In this document: piece after piece, positions 1 through 10,049 of the stretch
How positions within the stretch are numbered: the stretch's first letter is position 1
Layout: the number at the start of each line of letters is the position of its first letter
DNA from: Thermococcus sp.
GTDB taxonomy: Archaea > Methanobacteriota_B > Thermococci > Thermococcales > Thermococcaceae
Direction of reading: 5' to 3'
Assembly: GCA_027075325.1 (NCBI GenBank)
Contig: JALTBN010000051.1
Location: 251,294-293,022 of the forward strand
Length of the DNA: 41,729 nucleotides
Translations under genes and position numbers: made by a program
Notes under the pieces: model-generated
The model's database searches: none
What the model was told of the DNA's origin: nothing
Seen by the model: the letters and a program-made list of their open reading frames with translations, nothing else

Positions 1-1
1 A

Positions 2-616
2 ATGAGGAAGGCTGGAGCCGTAGCCATGGCCATTTTCGTGTTTGCAGGCCTGGGTCTGCACCCCGTGGCAGCATGGGACCTTATTGGAAAAATTATCGGG
101 GTGGACCCCAACCAGACATGGGAGCACCCGTACCCGACCGACATTAAGGTCGGCGATATAGTTATCGGGCACAACCCGGTCAGCGATGTTATCATTCCGG
201 GATACTGGACTCACACTGGAATGATAGCCTACTACGACAGTGACAAGGGCGATTGGATGGTCGTTGAAGCCTACGACGACCCCAGTCAGGTTCGCCTTGT
301 AACCCTCAGCGACTTCCTCAAGAGGTACGATGAGGTAGCGGTTCTTCGCGTTAAGACGACCGACGACATAAGGCAGGCTGCCGTCAACTTCGCCCTCCAG
401 CAGCTTGGCAAACCCTACGACTACCTCTGGTTCATGAAGGAGGTTTACGGTGACTCATATTACTGCTCCGAACTCGTCTGGGCTTCATACAAGGCCGTCG
501 GTGGACCGGACCTCGACGCAAACCCTGGGTGGACCCTCAAGTACCTTGATGGTGTTGCCCCCCAGGAGATATACGACGACGATGACACCTACGTCATCTA
601 CCAGCACCACGCCTGA
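2..616 (+). CDS. Secreted YiiX/NlpC-P60-like amidase (permuted papain fold)
   Basis: The 204-residue product starts with a clear signal peptide (basic MRK, hydrophobic stretch to about residue 23, AAA-like end at VAA), so it is probably exported. The mature part has the layout of circularly permuted papain-like YiiX/DUF830 enzymes: an early 'GDIV' followed by a histidine in WTHTGM (His71) and a late cysteine in YYCSELVW (Cys155). Such proteins cleave amide, ester or peptide bonds; the substrate here is unknown, and Archaea lack bacterial murein. The ATG lies at the very edge of the window, so an upstream start cannot be excluded, although the signal peptide looks complete. It converges with the next gene, leaving 33 bases between stops. 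Confidence 0.75.
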   Translation: MRKAGAVAMAIFVFAGLGLHPVAAWDLIGKIIGVDPNQTWEHPYPTDIKVGDIVIGHNPVSDVIIPGYWTHTGMIAYYDSDKGDWMVVEAYDDPSQVRLVTLSDFLKRYDEVAVLRVKTTDDIRQAAVNFALQQLGKPYDYLWFMKEVYGDSYYCSELVWASYKAVGGPDLDANPGWTLKYLDGVAPQEIYDDDDTYVIYQHHA

Positions 617-649
617 CTTCGGCTCTTCTCTGCTTTTTTCATCCGTTTT

Positions 650-1111
650 TCACCCAAAGAAGCCGAGTGCAGGCCCGATAGTTATTGCCATGCTTAACAC
701 TCCACCAAGGATTAGGGCGGGTATTGACCTTCCCTTCTCAATGCCAAGGAGGTAAGCCGCCAGTGCACCCGTCCAGACGCCCGTCCCCGGAAGCGGAACC
801 GCAACGAATATCAAAAGGCCCCAGAAGCCCCACTTCTCAACGTAGGGGTGTGCCTTCTTCCTGACGCGCTCAACGTAGTAGAGGTAGAGGCGTGCTATCT
901 TCCGCAGGGGCGTCCCCTCGAGCCACAGCATTATCCTGTCCACAAAGGGAAGCAGGGGTGGAAGGAGCAGCGAGAGCAGGATAACACCTAAGAAAGCCAT
1001 GATTAATGTTCCCCACAGGGGATAGCCCCTACCAATTCCGTAAACTATAGCGTAGCGGCCCTCAAAGGTCGGAACAAGAGAGAGCAGGAACACCTCAATT
1101 AGGCCATTCAA
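650..1111 (-). CDS. Small multidrug export-like membrane protein (COG2426 type)
   Basis: This 153-residue protein is almost entirely hydrophobic, with about four membrane segments. The opening with 'PTFEGRYAIVYG' and the later 'VAVPLPGTGVWTGALAAYLLG' are typical of the Sm_multidrug_ex/COG2426 family, whose members are named putative small multidrug exporters but whose real substrate is not established. The PLPGTG loop resembles the re-entrant motif of DedA-like proteins. Its ATG lies inside the end of the upstream PAP2 gene (17-base overlap), so the two are very probably cotranscribed and translationally coupled. Confidence 0.7.
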   Translation of the reverse strand: MNGLIEVFLLSLVPTFEGRYAIVYGIGRGYPLWGTLIMAFLGVILLSLLLPPLLPFVDRIMLWLEGTPLRKIARLYLYYVERVRKKAHPYVEKWGFWGLLIFVAVPLPGTGVWTGALAAYLLGIEKGRSIPALILGGVLSMAITIGPALGFFG

Positions 1112-1745
1112 CGTCGAACACCCCCAGTTTGAGTGCGTTCACAACGGCACGGTAGTAGGGGAGCCACCACTCTTCGGTTAGCTCGACCAGCAGGGCAACC
1201 CACAGGCCGAGCATGAAAGCGAAGAGAACGTCGCTGAACCAGTGAACGTGGAGGAGAAGCCTTGAGAGGCCTATTCCAAGCGCCCAGCCCCACCAGAGGA
1301 GCCAGAACTTTTTCCAGCGTCTGCTCAGGAAGTATGCCAGCACGGCAACCCTCGCCGTGTGGCCCGAGGGGAAGGCCAACCACTCGATGTTCCTGAGCAG
1401 TTCCGCAAGGCCACCCGAGATTTCCTCACCGCCGGGCCTCGGGACGGCAAAGGCAACCTTCAGGATAGCGACCAGCACCATCGAGAGGAAGAGGGCGATG
1501 GACGTATCGAGGGTTATCTTATCGATATGCCCCTCCGAGTGGAGGTCGAGGAGAAAAATGGCGAGGAGGTACAGGGTAACGGCTACGAGACTTCCCGTTT
1601 CGGTGAAGAGAACCACAGCCAAGCCGTAATGGGGCAGGGGCGAATCTATTGCCTGGTTTATCCCGTCGAAGGCCCCCGTTATTTGAAGGGCGAGGAGAAG
1701 GATTAGAACCGCCGTCAGCAGCCAGAACGCATGCTTTCGCTCCAT
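1095..1745 (-). CDS. PAP2-family membrane phosphatase
   Basis: The 216-residue integral membrane protein carries all three parts of the phosphatidic acid phosphatase type 2 signature: K96 to R103-P (KVAFAVPRP), P126-S-G-H129 and S161-R162 to H168 and D172 (SRLLLHVHWFSD). These residues form the acid phosphatase active site in the family, acting on lipid phosphates or pyrophosphates at the outer membrane face; the likely archaeal substrate is a polyprenyl (di)phosphate, which is inference. No ribosome-binding site precedes the ATG, and a TATA-like element on the minus strand near 1767-1774 puts the transcription start close to the ATG, suggesting a leaderless mRNA. The 3' end overlaps the small membrane protein gene. 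Confidence 0.85.
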   Translation of the reverse strand: MERKHAFWLLTAVLILLLALQITGAFDGINQAIDSPLPHYGLAVVLFTETGSLVAVTLYLLAIFLLDLHSEGHIDKITLDTSIALFLSMVLVAILKVAFAVPRPGGEEISGGLAELLRNIEWLAFPSGHTARVAVLAYFLSRRWKKFWLLWWGWALGIGLSRLLLHVHWFSDVLFAFMLGLWVALLVELTEEWWLPYYRAVVNALKLGVFDVEWPN

Positions 1746-1763
1746 AGATGGCGGAACGGTTTG

Positions 1764-1775
1764 GGAGATAAAAGC
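1764..1775 (-). promoter_or_regulatory. TATA box for the PAP2 gene
   Basis: The minus strand reads gcttttatctc here, an archaeal TATA-like element centred about 26 bases before the PAP2 ATG. That spacing would start the transcript at or next to the ATG, which agrees with the absence of a Shine-Dalgarno sequence. Confidence 0.5.
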
Positions 1776-1784
1776 TTTTCTGGG

Positions 1785-2369
1785 CTAAATTACTCCAGCC
1801 GCGTAGAGCGCGTGGTAGGTTTTGAGCAGCGCGTTCTGAACCCTCTTCGGTCCGAAGGTCCTGACGGCCCTTCCGAGGCCCTCGTTATAAATCCTGCGCA
1901 TTATGAAGTCCGTTTCGCGGTTGAGGTTCAGTTTCTCCTGATTTTCGAGGTAGAGGCGCGCTATCTCAGCCGGCTCGCGGTAGTTGAGACCCTTCAGCCA
2001 CCTGAGCGGGATCCCGTCATCGAAGCGCTTGACCACCTCAAAGCCTATGACCGTAACCTCGTCGTCGCCGTAAAGCTCGCCGTATATCTTCGAAAGCTCG
2101 CAGAGCAGTTCTCTCACGTCGGAGAAGCCGTCGAGTTTTGCATCTTCGTTGGTCAGCTCCCTAACCCTCTTCCTCCCGACGCGGGTTATTCTGGCCTTGG
2201 CTATTGCCGTGTCGCTTGGCCTTATAACAAGGTAGATTTCACTCCCCGGCTTCGCCTCGTAGTCCCCGTAGCGTATCGTCGTCACCTTATCGCCGCTCAG
2301 TATCTTCGACTTGTACGAGGAGTCAATCAGCATGAACTTCCTTATCTGAACGCTCTTCCCTCTCCTCAC
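1785..2369 (-). CDS. ASCH-domain protein
   Basis: The product is 194 residues from a GTG start. The N-terminal 100 residues fit the ASCH fold: '[17 protein letters not shown]', then '[24 protein letters not shown]'. ASCH domains belong to the PUA-like beta-barrels and are thought to bind RNA; related archaeal members have been linked to tRNA or RNA handling, but no function can be assigned. The C-terminal part (about 110-194) is helical and charged. The gene overlaps the end of the HAD gene by 47 bases from this start. An ATG at 2333-2331 (MLIDSSYK) would shorten the overlap to 11 bases and is a serious alternative start. Confidence 0.7.
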   Translation of the reverse strand: MRRGKSVQIRKFMLIDSSYKSKILSGDKVTTIRYGDYEAKPGSEIYLVIRPSDTAIAKARITRVGRKRVRELTNEDAKLDGFSDVRELLCELSKIYGELYGDDEVTVIGFEVVKRFDDGIPLRWLKGLNYREPAEIARLYLENQEKLNLNRETDFIMRRIYNEGLGRAVRTFGPKRVQNALLKTYHALYAAGVI

Positions 2370-3054
2370 TGTTCAACCCCCGCACAATGTCCACAACCTC
2401 CTCCAGGGACCGGACTTGGAAGTCAGCGTAGTCCAGGTAATCAAGCTCCCTGTTTGCGTATTTTCCGTATTTGAACCACACGGTTTTCATGCCGGCATTT
2501 TTCGCACCGTAGATGTCGGAGTAAAGCCGGTCCCCAACCATGACCGCTTCGTGGGGTTTAACCCCGAAATTCTTCAGGGCTTTCTGGAATATCTTGATAT
2601 GGGGCTTTTTCACACCCACGAAGTCAGAAATGAGGACGTCATCGAAGTAGTCCTCTATTTCGGTCCTCAGAATCTTCTCCCACTGCTTCACGGGGTCGCC
2701 GTCGGTTATTATCCCCAGCATAAGGCCCATCTGTTTGAGGGCCAGCAGGGTCTTTCTAACGCCCTTCACTGTCTTAAGATGACTGATCTTCGTGTTGTGG
2801 TATCCGATCACTCCAGCGGCCACCCACTTGGGGTTATGGGGAAGGTCGAGTCGCCGTAGTAGGTAATCGAAATGCCGGTTAAAGTTACTCCCGTACTCGT
2901 TGATGAGCTCGATGAGCTCGTGATAGGCTATGCCGAAATCCGCCGGCATTCCGGCCCGTATCATATTCTCTATGGCGTTCCTACGGGCTATCTCGGCCAG
3001 CTTGCTCGTATCGATGAGCGTGTCGTCAAGGTCAAAGAGGACAACCTTTATCAT
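2323..3054 (-). CDS. HAD-superfamily phosphatase (archaeal TIGR02253-like)
   Basis: A 243-residue HAD hydrolase. Motif I is DLDDTLID at residues 7-14 with the nucleophile and acid/base aspartates; motif II is the threonine of ITDG; motif III is the lysine in [10 protein letters not shown]; motif IV is GDRLYSDI. An alpha-helical cap sits between motifs I and II. It probably removes phosphate from a small metabolite, which the sequence does not identify. The start was placed at the ATG of MIKVVLFD, about 4-8 bases after GGTGGGG, rather than 19 codons upstream, because the extra residues are unlike the family. An ATG one codon upstream (3057) is equally possible. The ASCH gene overlaps its 3' end. 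Confidence 0.85.
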   Translation of the reverse strand: MIKVVLFDLDDTLIDTSKLAEIARRNAIENMIRAGMPADFGIAYHELIELINEYGSNFNRHFDYLLRRLDLPHNPKWVAAGVIGYHNTKISHLKTVKGVRKTLLALKQMGLMLGIITDGDPVKQWEKILRTEIEDYFDDVLISDFVGVKKPHIKIFQKALKNFGVKPHEAVMVGDRLYSDIYGAKNAGMKTVWFKYGKYANRELDYLDYADFQVRSLEEVVDIVRGLNSEEREERSDKEVHAD

Positions 3055-3111
3055 CATTCCCCACCATTCTATACTGGGTGGGATGGTATTTAATGGTGAT
3101 GGTGTGGGCAA

Positions 3112-3124
3112 GGTTTATAAAACC
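3112..3124. promoter_or_regulatory. Near-palindromic TATA element between divergent genes
   Basis: GGTTTATAAAACC is nearly symmetric and lies between the HAD gene (minus, ATG at 3054) and the DUF357 gene (plus, GTG at 3154). For the plus gene the spacing predicts a start near 3140, giving a short leader with the GAGGCGA ribosome-binding site. A second A+T-rich element, ATTAAATA on the minus strand near 3085-3093, is better spaced for the HAD gene. Confidence 0.55.
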
Positions 3125-3153
3125 GCGACTCAACCCATTCCGAGGCGAGACCG

Positions 3154-3441
3154 GTGGAGCGAGAGATAACCGATGAAAAGCTCCAGAAGTACTTTAAAAT
3201 CACCGGGAAGGCTCTGGAAACCCTCGAAGTTGCCGTACACGAGAGGAGCCTTCTAATGGCCGTCGCGAACGACTTTTTAACGATGGCAAAAAGCTATTTT
3301 GAGGACGCAAGGTACTACTACGAGAAGGGGGACTACGTTACCGCTTTTGCCGCGCTGAACTACGCCCACGGCTTTATAGACGCGGGTGTGCGGCTTGGAG
3401 TGTTTAAGGGAGAAGATGACAGACTCTTTGCCTTTGGCTGA
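3154..3441 (+). CDS. DUF357 family protein
   Basis: The 95-residue protein is wholly helical in character, with the conserved block 'AKSYFEDARYYYEKGDYVTAFAALNYAHGFIDAGVRLG' shared by the archaeal DUF357 family. This resembles a TPR- or HEPN-like helical hairpin; biochemical function is unknown. It starts at GTG, five bases after GAGGCGA. The next gene begins 11 bases after its stop and has its own GAGGTGAG site, so both are probably one transcript. Confidence 0.75.
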   Translation: MEREITDEKLQKYFKITGKALETLEVAVHERSLLMAVANDFLTMAKSYFEDARYYYEKGDYVTAFAALNYAHGFIDAGVRLGVFKGEDDRLFAFG

Positions 3442-3451
3442 GGTGAGAAAG

Positions 3452-5544
<2,093 letters not shown>

Positions 5545-5815
5545 TACCCTTTAGTGCTTCAAGATGCGATATTTGCCGGACAAAGCTCGAACTTGCCTGA
5601 CTTTCTTTCTCTTAAACGCCCGTTTAAAAGTTTACAAGATCCCCTGAAGTTCGTGAGTTTATTATTGTTTTAATTATCTCTACAATTATGTCTATAAATA
5701 GTTATTGTAACCAATTCACAATTTCATGTAAATATTGCACCGAAAACTATTTAAACTGCAAGTCTGAGTAATTTTGCCTCACATACTGAGGCCGTGAATA
5801 AATGGGGGGGGGAAG
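5545..5815 (+). promoter_or_regulatory. A+T-rich intergenic control region before the export cluster
   Basis: This 271-base gap has no gene. From about 5640 to 5760 it is strikingly A+T-rich. It holds a palindrome TTAAACG-CC-CGTTTAA at 5612-5627, whose right half also looks like a TATA box (cgtttaaaag), a second TATA-like element ctataaata near 5692, and a third, aaactatttaaac at 5744-5756. The last is best spaced to start a transcript near 5780 for the exported protein gene. The region marks a composition change from pyrG to the cluster. Confidence 0.5.
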
Positions 5816-6667
5816 ATGCGAAAGTTAGGAACGCTGTTTGTTGCCTTGTTCCTCCTCTCTGGGATGTTAGGGACAGTGAGTGCAAGTGGGGCAAACTGGA
5901 TAAAGCAGGACAGCTATGCGACAACTTATACGTACAGTGGCCATACGCTTGGGAAGTTCTATGCCGTTCAAGGTTCTCCGGATGCAGATAGATCCGCTGG
6001 GGATATCGTTTTCTCAATAAGCAAGAACGCACCGTGGAACCCATACACCTGGAGGATTTCAGCATTTGACAAGAAGGACGGAGACTCTTGGAAGTCCTGT
6101 ACTCTCTGGATTTTCTGCACCTATTACTGGGGAGAAGTCCATGTAAAGAAATATGAAGACTACTACTACCCCTATTCAGACTCTGCAGATCCACAGTGGT
6201 TTATCTCCTATGCAGTTGCATACAGATACCTAAGTGGTTCTAATGTACCATACGATGCCCTTGACAGTATGCTCAAGGCTGCATTCGATGCCGTTTTGTC
6301 GTTAGCCGGTTCACCGATCGGGGCCTCTTGGATCTTCGACGTAGTAGGTCCTAACTCAGATGTTATTAGTGGACGGGGTACTAACCACATAACAGTGAAT
6401 CTAAGAACGGGAAAAATACTCTGGCAGGAATATTATGACGCAAAATATGGAATTATTAAGGATGAGCTAACTTTAACTGGAGCTAAGAACTGGGCAGACT
6501 CTCACAACGTTGGCTACGAAGACTGGATAGACTTTGATGCAAAGTATACAGTAGAAGCAGGCTACAGCTACATCGGTCCCGGTATGGACACCCCAGTGTA
6601 CGTACCCGTTAAGACAGACAGCGCATTGCTACCATTAGTAAATGTCGTCGTCGAACTAAAACCGTAA
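5816..6667 (+). CDS. Exported protein of unknown family, first gene of an ABC export cluster
   Basis: The 283-residue protein begins with a textbook signal peptide (MRK, hydrophobic core to about residue 21, VSA end near 23), so it should leave the cell or sit outside the membrane. I do not recognise the family. The mature part is rich in Tyr, Trp and Ser, has two cysteines close together (Cys95 and Cys101) that could form a disulfide, and has no further membrane segment or lipobox. Codons are more A/T-ending than in neighbouring housekeeping genes. The ATG sits four bases after a run of nine G that includes the ribosome-binding site. Nine bases separate it from the next gene, so it probably heads an operon with the permease and ATPase and may be their cargo; that is inference. 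Confidence 0.65.
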   Translation: MRKLGTLFVALFLLSGMLGTVSASGANWIKQDSYATTYTYSGHTLGKFYAVQGSPDADRSAGDIVFSISKNAPWNPYTWRISAFDKKDGDSWKSCTLWIFCTYYWGEVHVKKYEDYYYPYSDSADPQWFISYAVAYRYLSGSNVPYDALDSMLKAAFDAVLSLAGSPIGASWIFDVVGPNSDVISGRGTNHITVNLRTGKILWQEYYDAKYGIIKDELTLTGAKNWADSHNVGYEDWIDFDAKYTVEAGYSYIGPGMDTPVYVPVKTDSALLPLVNVVVELKP

Positions 6668-6676
6668 GGGGGGTTC

Positions 6677-7603
6677 ATGGTGGATGCGAAGAAGGCTGCT
6701 TCCCTCTTTATCCTTTTCCTTTTAGCTCTGGCTGTAGGCTACATAACGTTCAATGGAGTTAAATCCAGTTCAGATCATCAGGTTAACCAATCACCTCCCA
6801 ACAGCTTTTACTCTTCCAGCCCCTCCAAATACGCGGAGCTGTTTGATGGCGTGCTCAGGAACTACTCAACCTACTACTCGATGGAGGATGCCCTCTACGG
6901 GGAGTACCTCTGGGGCAGGTTGGATTACAGGACATACAACTGCACCTTAACTAAGAACGTCACTCTTCTAAGGGGCAGTGTCAATCATCTTGTCTCCCTG
7001 TATAAAAACCTCTCAAGGCGTGAGGTCTCTGAGGGGAGTGTGGTGGGGGTTCTTCTCTTGGGAGACCTTAGGGTTGAGCTTTCCTTCCTCGCTTCCAGCG
7101 GGGGAAAGGAGTTGCAGTACAAGACGGGTGAGATATGCATACTCGGGGGAAGGTTAACGAACTTCGATTCGTTTAAGAAAAAGGCGTTAGAGGTTTACGG
7201 CAAGCCCCAATTCTCATATAAGAAGCTTTTAAACCTCAGCTTGCGCCTTAAGAGAGAGGTAGGTAAGACTTATGGAGCGCCGTTCAGCGGTGAATGGCCT
7301 GTGGAAACCCGCTTCGCCCTCCAGCATTTTGTTTACGTAGCGTCTCAAAACGGCACTCTCTTGGATTCATTCATAAACGGGTACGACCCTGAAAAAAGTT
7401 ACAACCTGATGAGGACGCTCCTCGGAGAATTGAACGAGAACCCGTACGCTAAGGCCCTGTTTAAGCCATCTATAGTTTATCTTTCTGAGCTATGGCATGA
7501 GGAATATGTTGAATCACAGGACAAGACTGCCGTTGATGACCACTACCTCAGGGTTTTCTGGGCTTGGTATCAGCTTGTAAAGCCCGAACAGTTCATGGGG
7601 TGA
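6677..7603 (+). CDS. Membrane-anchored extracellular protein of unknown family
   Basis: The 308-residue product has one membrane segment at about residues 8-25 with basic residues before it, then a soluble domain rich in Asn-X-Ser/Thr sites and tyrosine, so it is probably a signal-anchored protein facing outside. No cysteine lies where a lipobox would need it. A helical, mostly uncharacterised domain fills the rest. I cannot place it in a known family. It starts at ATG after AAGGGGGG and follows the exported protein by nine bases; the next gene starts five bases after its stop. A role as a partner, chaperone or immunity-like factor for the first gene product is only suggested by position. Confidence 0.6.
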   Translation: MVDAKKAASLFILFLLALAVGYITFNGVKSSSDHQVNQSPPNSFYSSSPSKYAELFDGVLRNYSTYYSMEDALYGEYLWGRLDYRTYNCTLTKNVTLLRGSVNHLVSLYKNLSRREVSEGSVVGVLLLGDLRVELSFLASSGGKELQYKTGEICILGGRLTNFDSFKKKALEVYGKPQFSYKKLLNLSLRLKREVGKTYGAPFSGEWPVETRFALQHFVYVASQNGTLLDSFINGYDPEKSYNLMRTLLGELNENPYAKALFKPSIVYLSELWHEEYVESQDKTAVDDHYLRVFWAWYQLVKPEQFMG

Positions 7604-7608
7604 TACAG

Positions 7609-7983
7609 GTGAACAGGTGGATAAAACTGCTGTTCCTGATTTTCTTTCTGATGGTTCTGATAGGGGACTTAATGTCCCTCATGAACCTGTACCTCATGGA
7701 ACCAGCCCAGAGGAGGCTTATTTTGAACGTCCTGCCTCCCGCGTACTGGAGTCTTAGAGCCCTTGAGATCTTAGTTTCAGGCCTTTATATCTTCGGCCTC
7801 GTAAACGGTTTTGGAAGGAAGAGCATGGCGGGGTTGGCCTTCCTCTTTACCCTACTCAGACTGCTCTCGACTGGGATCTTAAACGGCGTTGAGACGATAA
7901 TAACGTGGAGGCTCCTGGTTCAGTATTCCATCTTCTACGTAGCGGGGATCATAACGGCATACCACTTGAAGGAGGGGGCATGA
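7609..7983 (+). CDS. Small integral membrane protein of unknown family
   Basis: A 124-residue protein with three to four hydrophobic segments (about 4-22, 43-65, 70-88 and 98-117) joined by short basic loops. No catalytic motif is visible. The GTG at 7609 is preferred because GGGGTGAT stands five bases before it, the same arrangement seen before the ATPase gene of this cluster; starts further upstream would overlap the previous gene. Its stop is directly followed by the GTG of the permease. It may be an accessory subunit of the transporter or a protective protein, both inferred from context. Confidence 0.6.
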   Translation: MNRWIKLLFLIFFLMVLIGDLMSLMNLYLMEPAQRRLILNVLPPAYWSLRALEILVSGLYIFGLVNGFGRKSMAGLAFLFTLLRLLSTGILNGVETIITWRLLVQYSIFYVAGIITAYHLKEGA

Positions 7984-10044
7984 GTGCTGAAGTACCTGAC
8001 TAAAATCATTGTTCGGAGGATGAGCTTCTTCCTTCTTATATTGATGTCCTTTACGGTCTCCCTCTTGATCTTCGGTATCGTGGGGCAGGTGGGTCACCTC
8101 GTTGATGATAACGTAGAGTACACGTTTGCCCACTACCGCCCACATGCCGTTTATTCCTTAGACTTTGCATTCGGGAGAAACACCGCGCCTTCCACTGTGC
8201 GTTGGGAGACCGTGAAAATTATGGACGCACTCGAAAAAGACCTCAATAAGGAGAACCTAAGCGCCGGTTTTCTCGTGACCCTTCCCGTTACTTATATAAA
8301 GCCCCTTAAGATCAAAGGCCATACCGTGTACTTTCAGGCCTACTTCTTTAGGAACATCGAGGATGTTGAGGAGTTTGGATTCAAGTTTAACCGCCCGGAA
8401 AATCATATTGTTCTCTTAAGCTACAACCTATCAGGGGGCTTAACTCCAGAAGCTGTCTCAGCGCGTTTCTTTAACGGGAACGCTTCTCCAGTTAGGTCAT
8501 ACGGGATTTTTAGGGAATACCCCCTCAACCATCTATCCAGCGTTGAGTACGTTCAAGTTGCGGTACCCCTTACCAATAAAACGCTCACTGAATACTTCAA
8601 ATGGCTAAATCAGGACATCCTAAACTCTTCCGGACTTAGGGTGACCCTATACATGGCATCCAACATCAAAAACCCCGTCAGGGATTCCCACATAATCGAA
8701 AGCCTTGTAACCTCAAAACTGCCCCGCAGTCTGATTGCAGATGTTATCGATTTCTATACTACAAGATACGGGAACAGGGGTGTTGCAGTTGACATCATGA
8801 ACGGCATCAACAGTTCCCGCTTGGTGTACTTCAACGGAACCTGGATCGACCCAGCACGTAACGAGGAGTACCTGATGAGGGTGATCAATCGGAATCGGGG
8901 CATCAGATCGGTTTCGTTTGACATCTCCCTAAGACGGGCCGATATAGTTGATTTAGTAAAGGAAGCTGGAACGCAAACCGTGGGATTCTTTGAAAAGTAT
9001 GGGGGACTTCTTGTCGTTATCTACCTCCCTTTCTTCCTCTTAGTTTTGTACACCTCCTCCACCGTGTTCAGAGACCTGCGCAATGACCTCGAGGTTCTCG
9101 AGCTTAGAGGGATCCGGAGAAACTTGAAAGTTGTTCAGGAGTTCCTTATTTTTTTGGCGGCTGGATTGGCATCAACGGCTGCGTATGCGTTTCTCTCCAT
9201 ACTTCCAGACTACTCCCCCTCCCCTCTCACTTTCGTAGGTGTGACCGGGCTCGTCTATCTGACCATGCTAATAGCCAGAAATGGAAGCACTTGGAGATTG
9301 GGCAGGGCCTCCGTTCTTTCTTTAACTGCCCTCCTCATCGCCTTCATTCTACTCGGCTACATGAGGGTGAACGGGTTGGTTCTCGTCAGCAGAGGATACG
9401 GGGCTTTAATGTTGCTTTTCTCCCTTCTTATGGCCTTTGTCCCTATCATGGGAATTTTCGTGGGCTACCTCTTCCACAGGGCATGCAGTGGTCTAATGCA
9501 GCTTTTCGAGCCCATGTTCGACGTGAGGTACTACCTGAGATCTCTGAGGAGATATTCGTACGTCTTAACTTTCTCAGCTTATTCCTTGGGCATATTCATG
9601 CTTCCAAGGATTGCATCCCTCGGCAAGGTGGTTAACGCCATTCTCAGGAATAGCGACTACATGGCTATAGTTGGGTACAATGGCGTAACATCCCTTGGTC
9701 TTTTGGCCGACTACCTGAACAAGCTAAGCGGGGGCTTTGGCGTCATGGGGTTACTCGCGATCTCCCTGATTTTTATAGTCTCCCTAAGGAAATACCGCTC
9801 TGTGAAGGAGTACTCAAGCCTTAGGGGAGGTGATTTAAAGGCCGTCCAGAGGAGCTTCCTCAAGTTCCTGTTTCTAAAGATCGGCTTAGTAGTGGTTCTG
9901 TCCGCAGCGGTGGCCCTGGTTCTGGCGGTTTTCCTCGATGCGTACATCGGTGTCACGTACACTTCAGGAAAGCTCTTGGTTGAAAACGGGAGGCTGACCC
10001 TTCAATCCCTCTTCAAACCGCCTCACGTGCTCATATGGGGGTGA
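7984..10044 (+). CDS. Large FtsX/MacB-type ABC transporter permease
   Basis: The 686-residue protein has one N-terminal membrane helix (about 14-36), an extracellular domain of roughly 300 residues, then about eight more membrane helices. Two short cytoplasmic motifs, 'LELRGIRRNLKVVQEFL' (372-388) and 'SLRGGDLKAVQRSFL' (612-626), each lead into a membrane helix as in the FtsX core, suggesting a duplicated permease in one chain. Family members use the paired ATPase for mechanical work on exported molecules rather than channel-like uptake. It begins at GTG immediately after the previous stop. The ATPase gene follows directly. Size and architecture recall the roughly 650-700 residue membrane proteins of lactococcin-972-type bacteriocin loci, but homology is unproven. 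Confidence 0.75.
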   Translation: MLKYLTKIIVRRMSFFLLILMSFTVSLLIFGIVGQVGHLVDDNVEYTFAHYRPHAVYSLDFAFGRNTAPSTVRWETVKIMDALEKDLNKENLSAGFLVTLPVTYIKPLKIKGHTVYFQAYFFRNIEDVEEFGFKFNRPENHIVLLSYNLSGGLTPEAVSARFFNGNASPVRSYGIFREYPLNHLSSVEYVQVAVPLTNKTLTEYFKWLNQDILNSSGLRVTLYMASNIKNPVRDSHIIESLVTSKLPRSLIADVIDFYTTRYGNRGVAVDIMNGINSSRLVYFNGTWIDPARNEEYLMRVINRNRGIRSVSFDISLRRADIVDLVKEAGTQTVGFFEKYGGLLVVIYLPFFLLVLYTSSTVFRDLRNDLEVLELRGIRRNLKVVQEFLIFLAAGLASTAAYAFLSILPDYSPSPLTFVGVTGLVYLTMLIARNGSTWRLGRASVLSLTALLIAFILLGYMRVNGLVLVSRGYGALMLLFSLLMAFVPIMGIFVGYLFHRACSGLMQLFEPMFDVRYYLRSLRRYSYVLTFSAYSLGIFMLPRIASLGKVVNAILRNSDYMAIVGYNGVTSLGLLADYLNKLSGGFGVMGLLAISLIFIVSLRKYRSVKEYSSLRGGDLKAVQRSFLKFLFLKIGLVVVLSAAVALVLAVFLDAYIGVTYTSGKLLVENGRLTLQSLFKPPHVLIWG

Positions 10045-10049
10045 TCAAA

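Noticed and set aside
1731..2474. Long plus-strand open frame of 247 codons opposite the ASCH gene.
   Set aside because: It is a mirror of the ASCH and HAD genes, has no family-like composition and no ribosome-binding site; GC-rich antisense frames are often open here.
3386..3451. Upstream 22-codon extension of the UPF0212 protein.
   Set aside because: It overlaps DUF357 in another frame, lacks a ribosome site, and the family begins at MGDYVVV.
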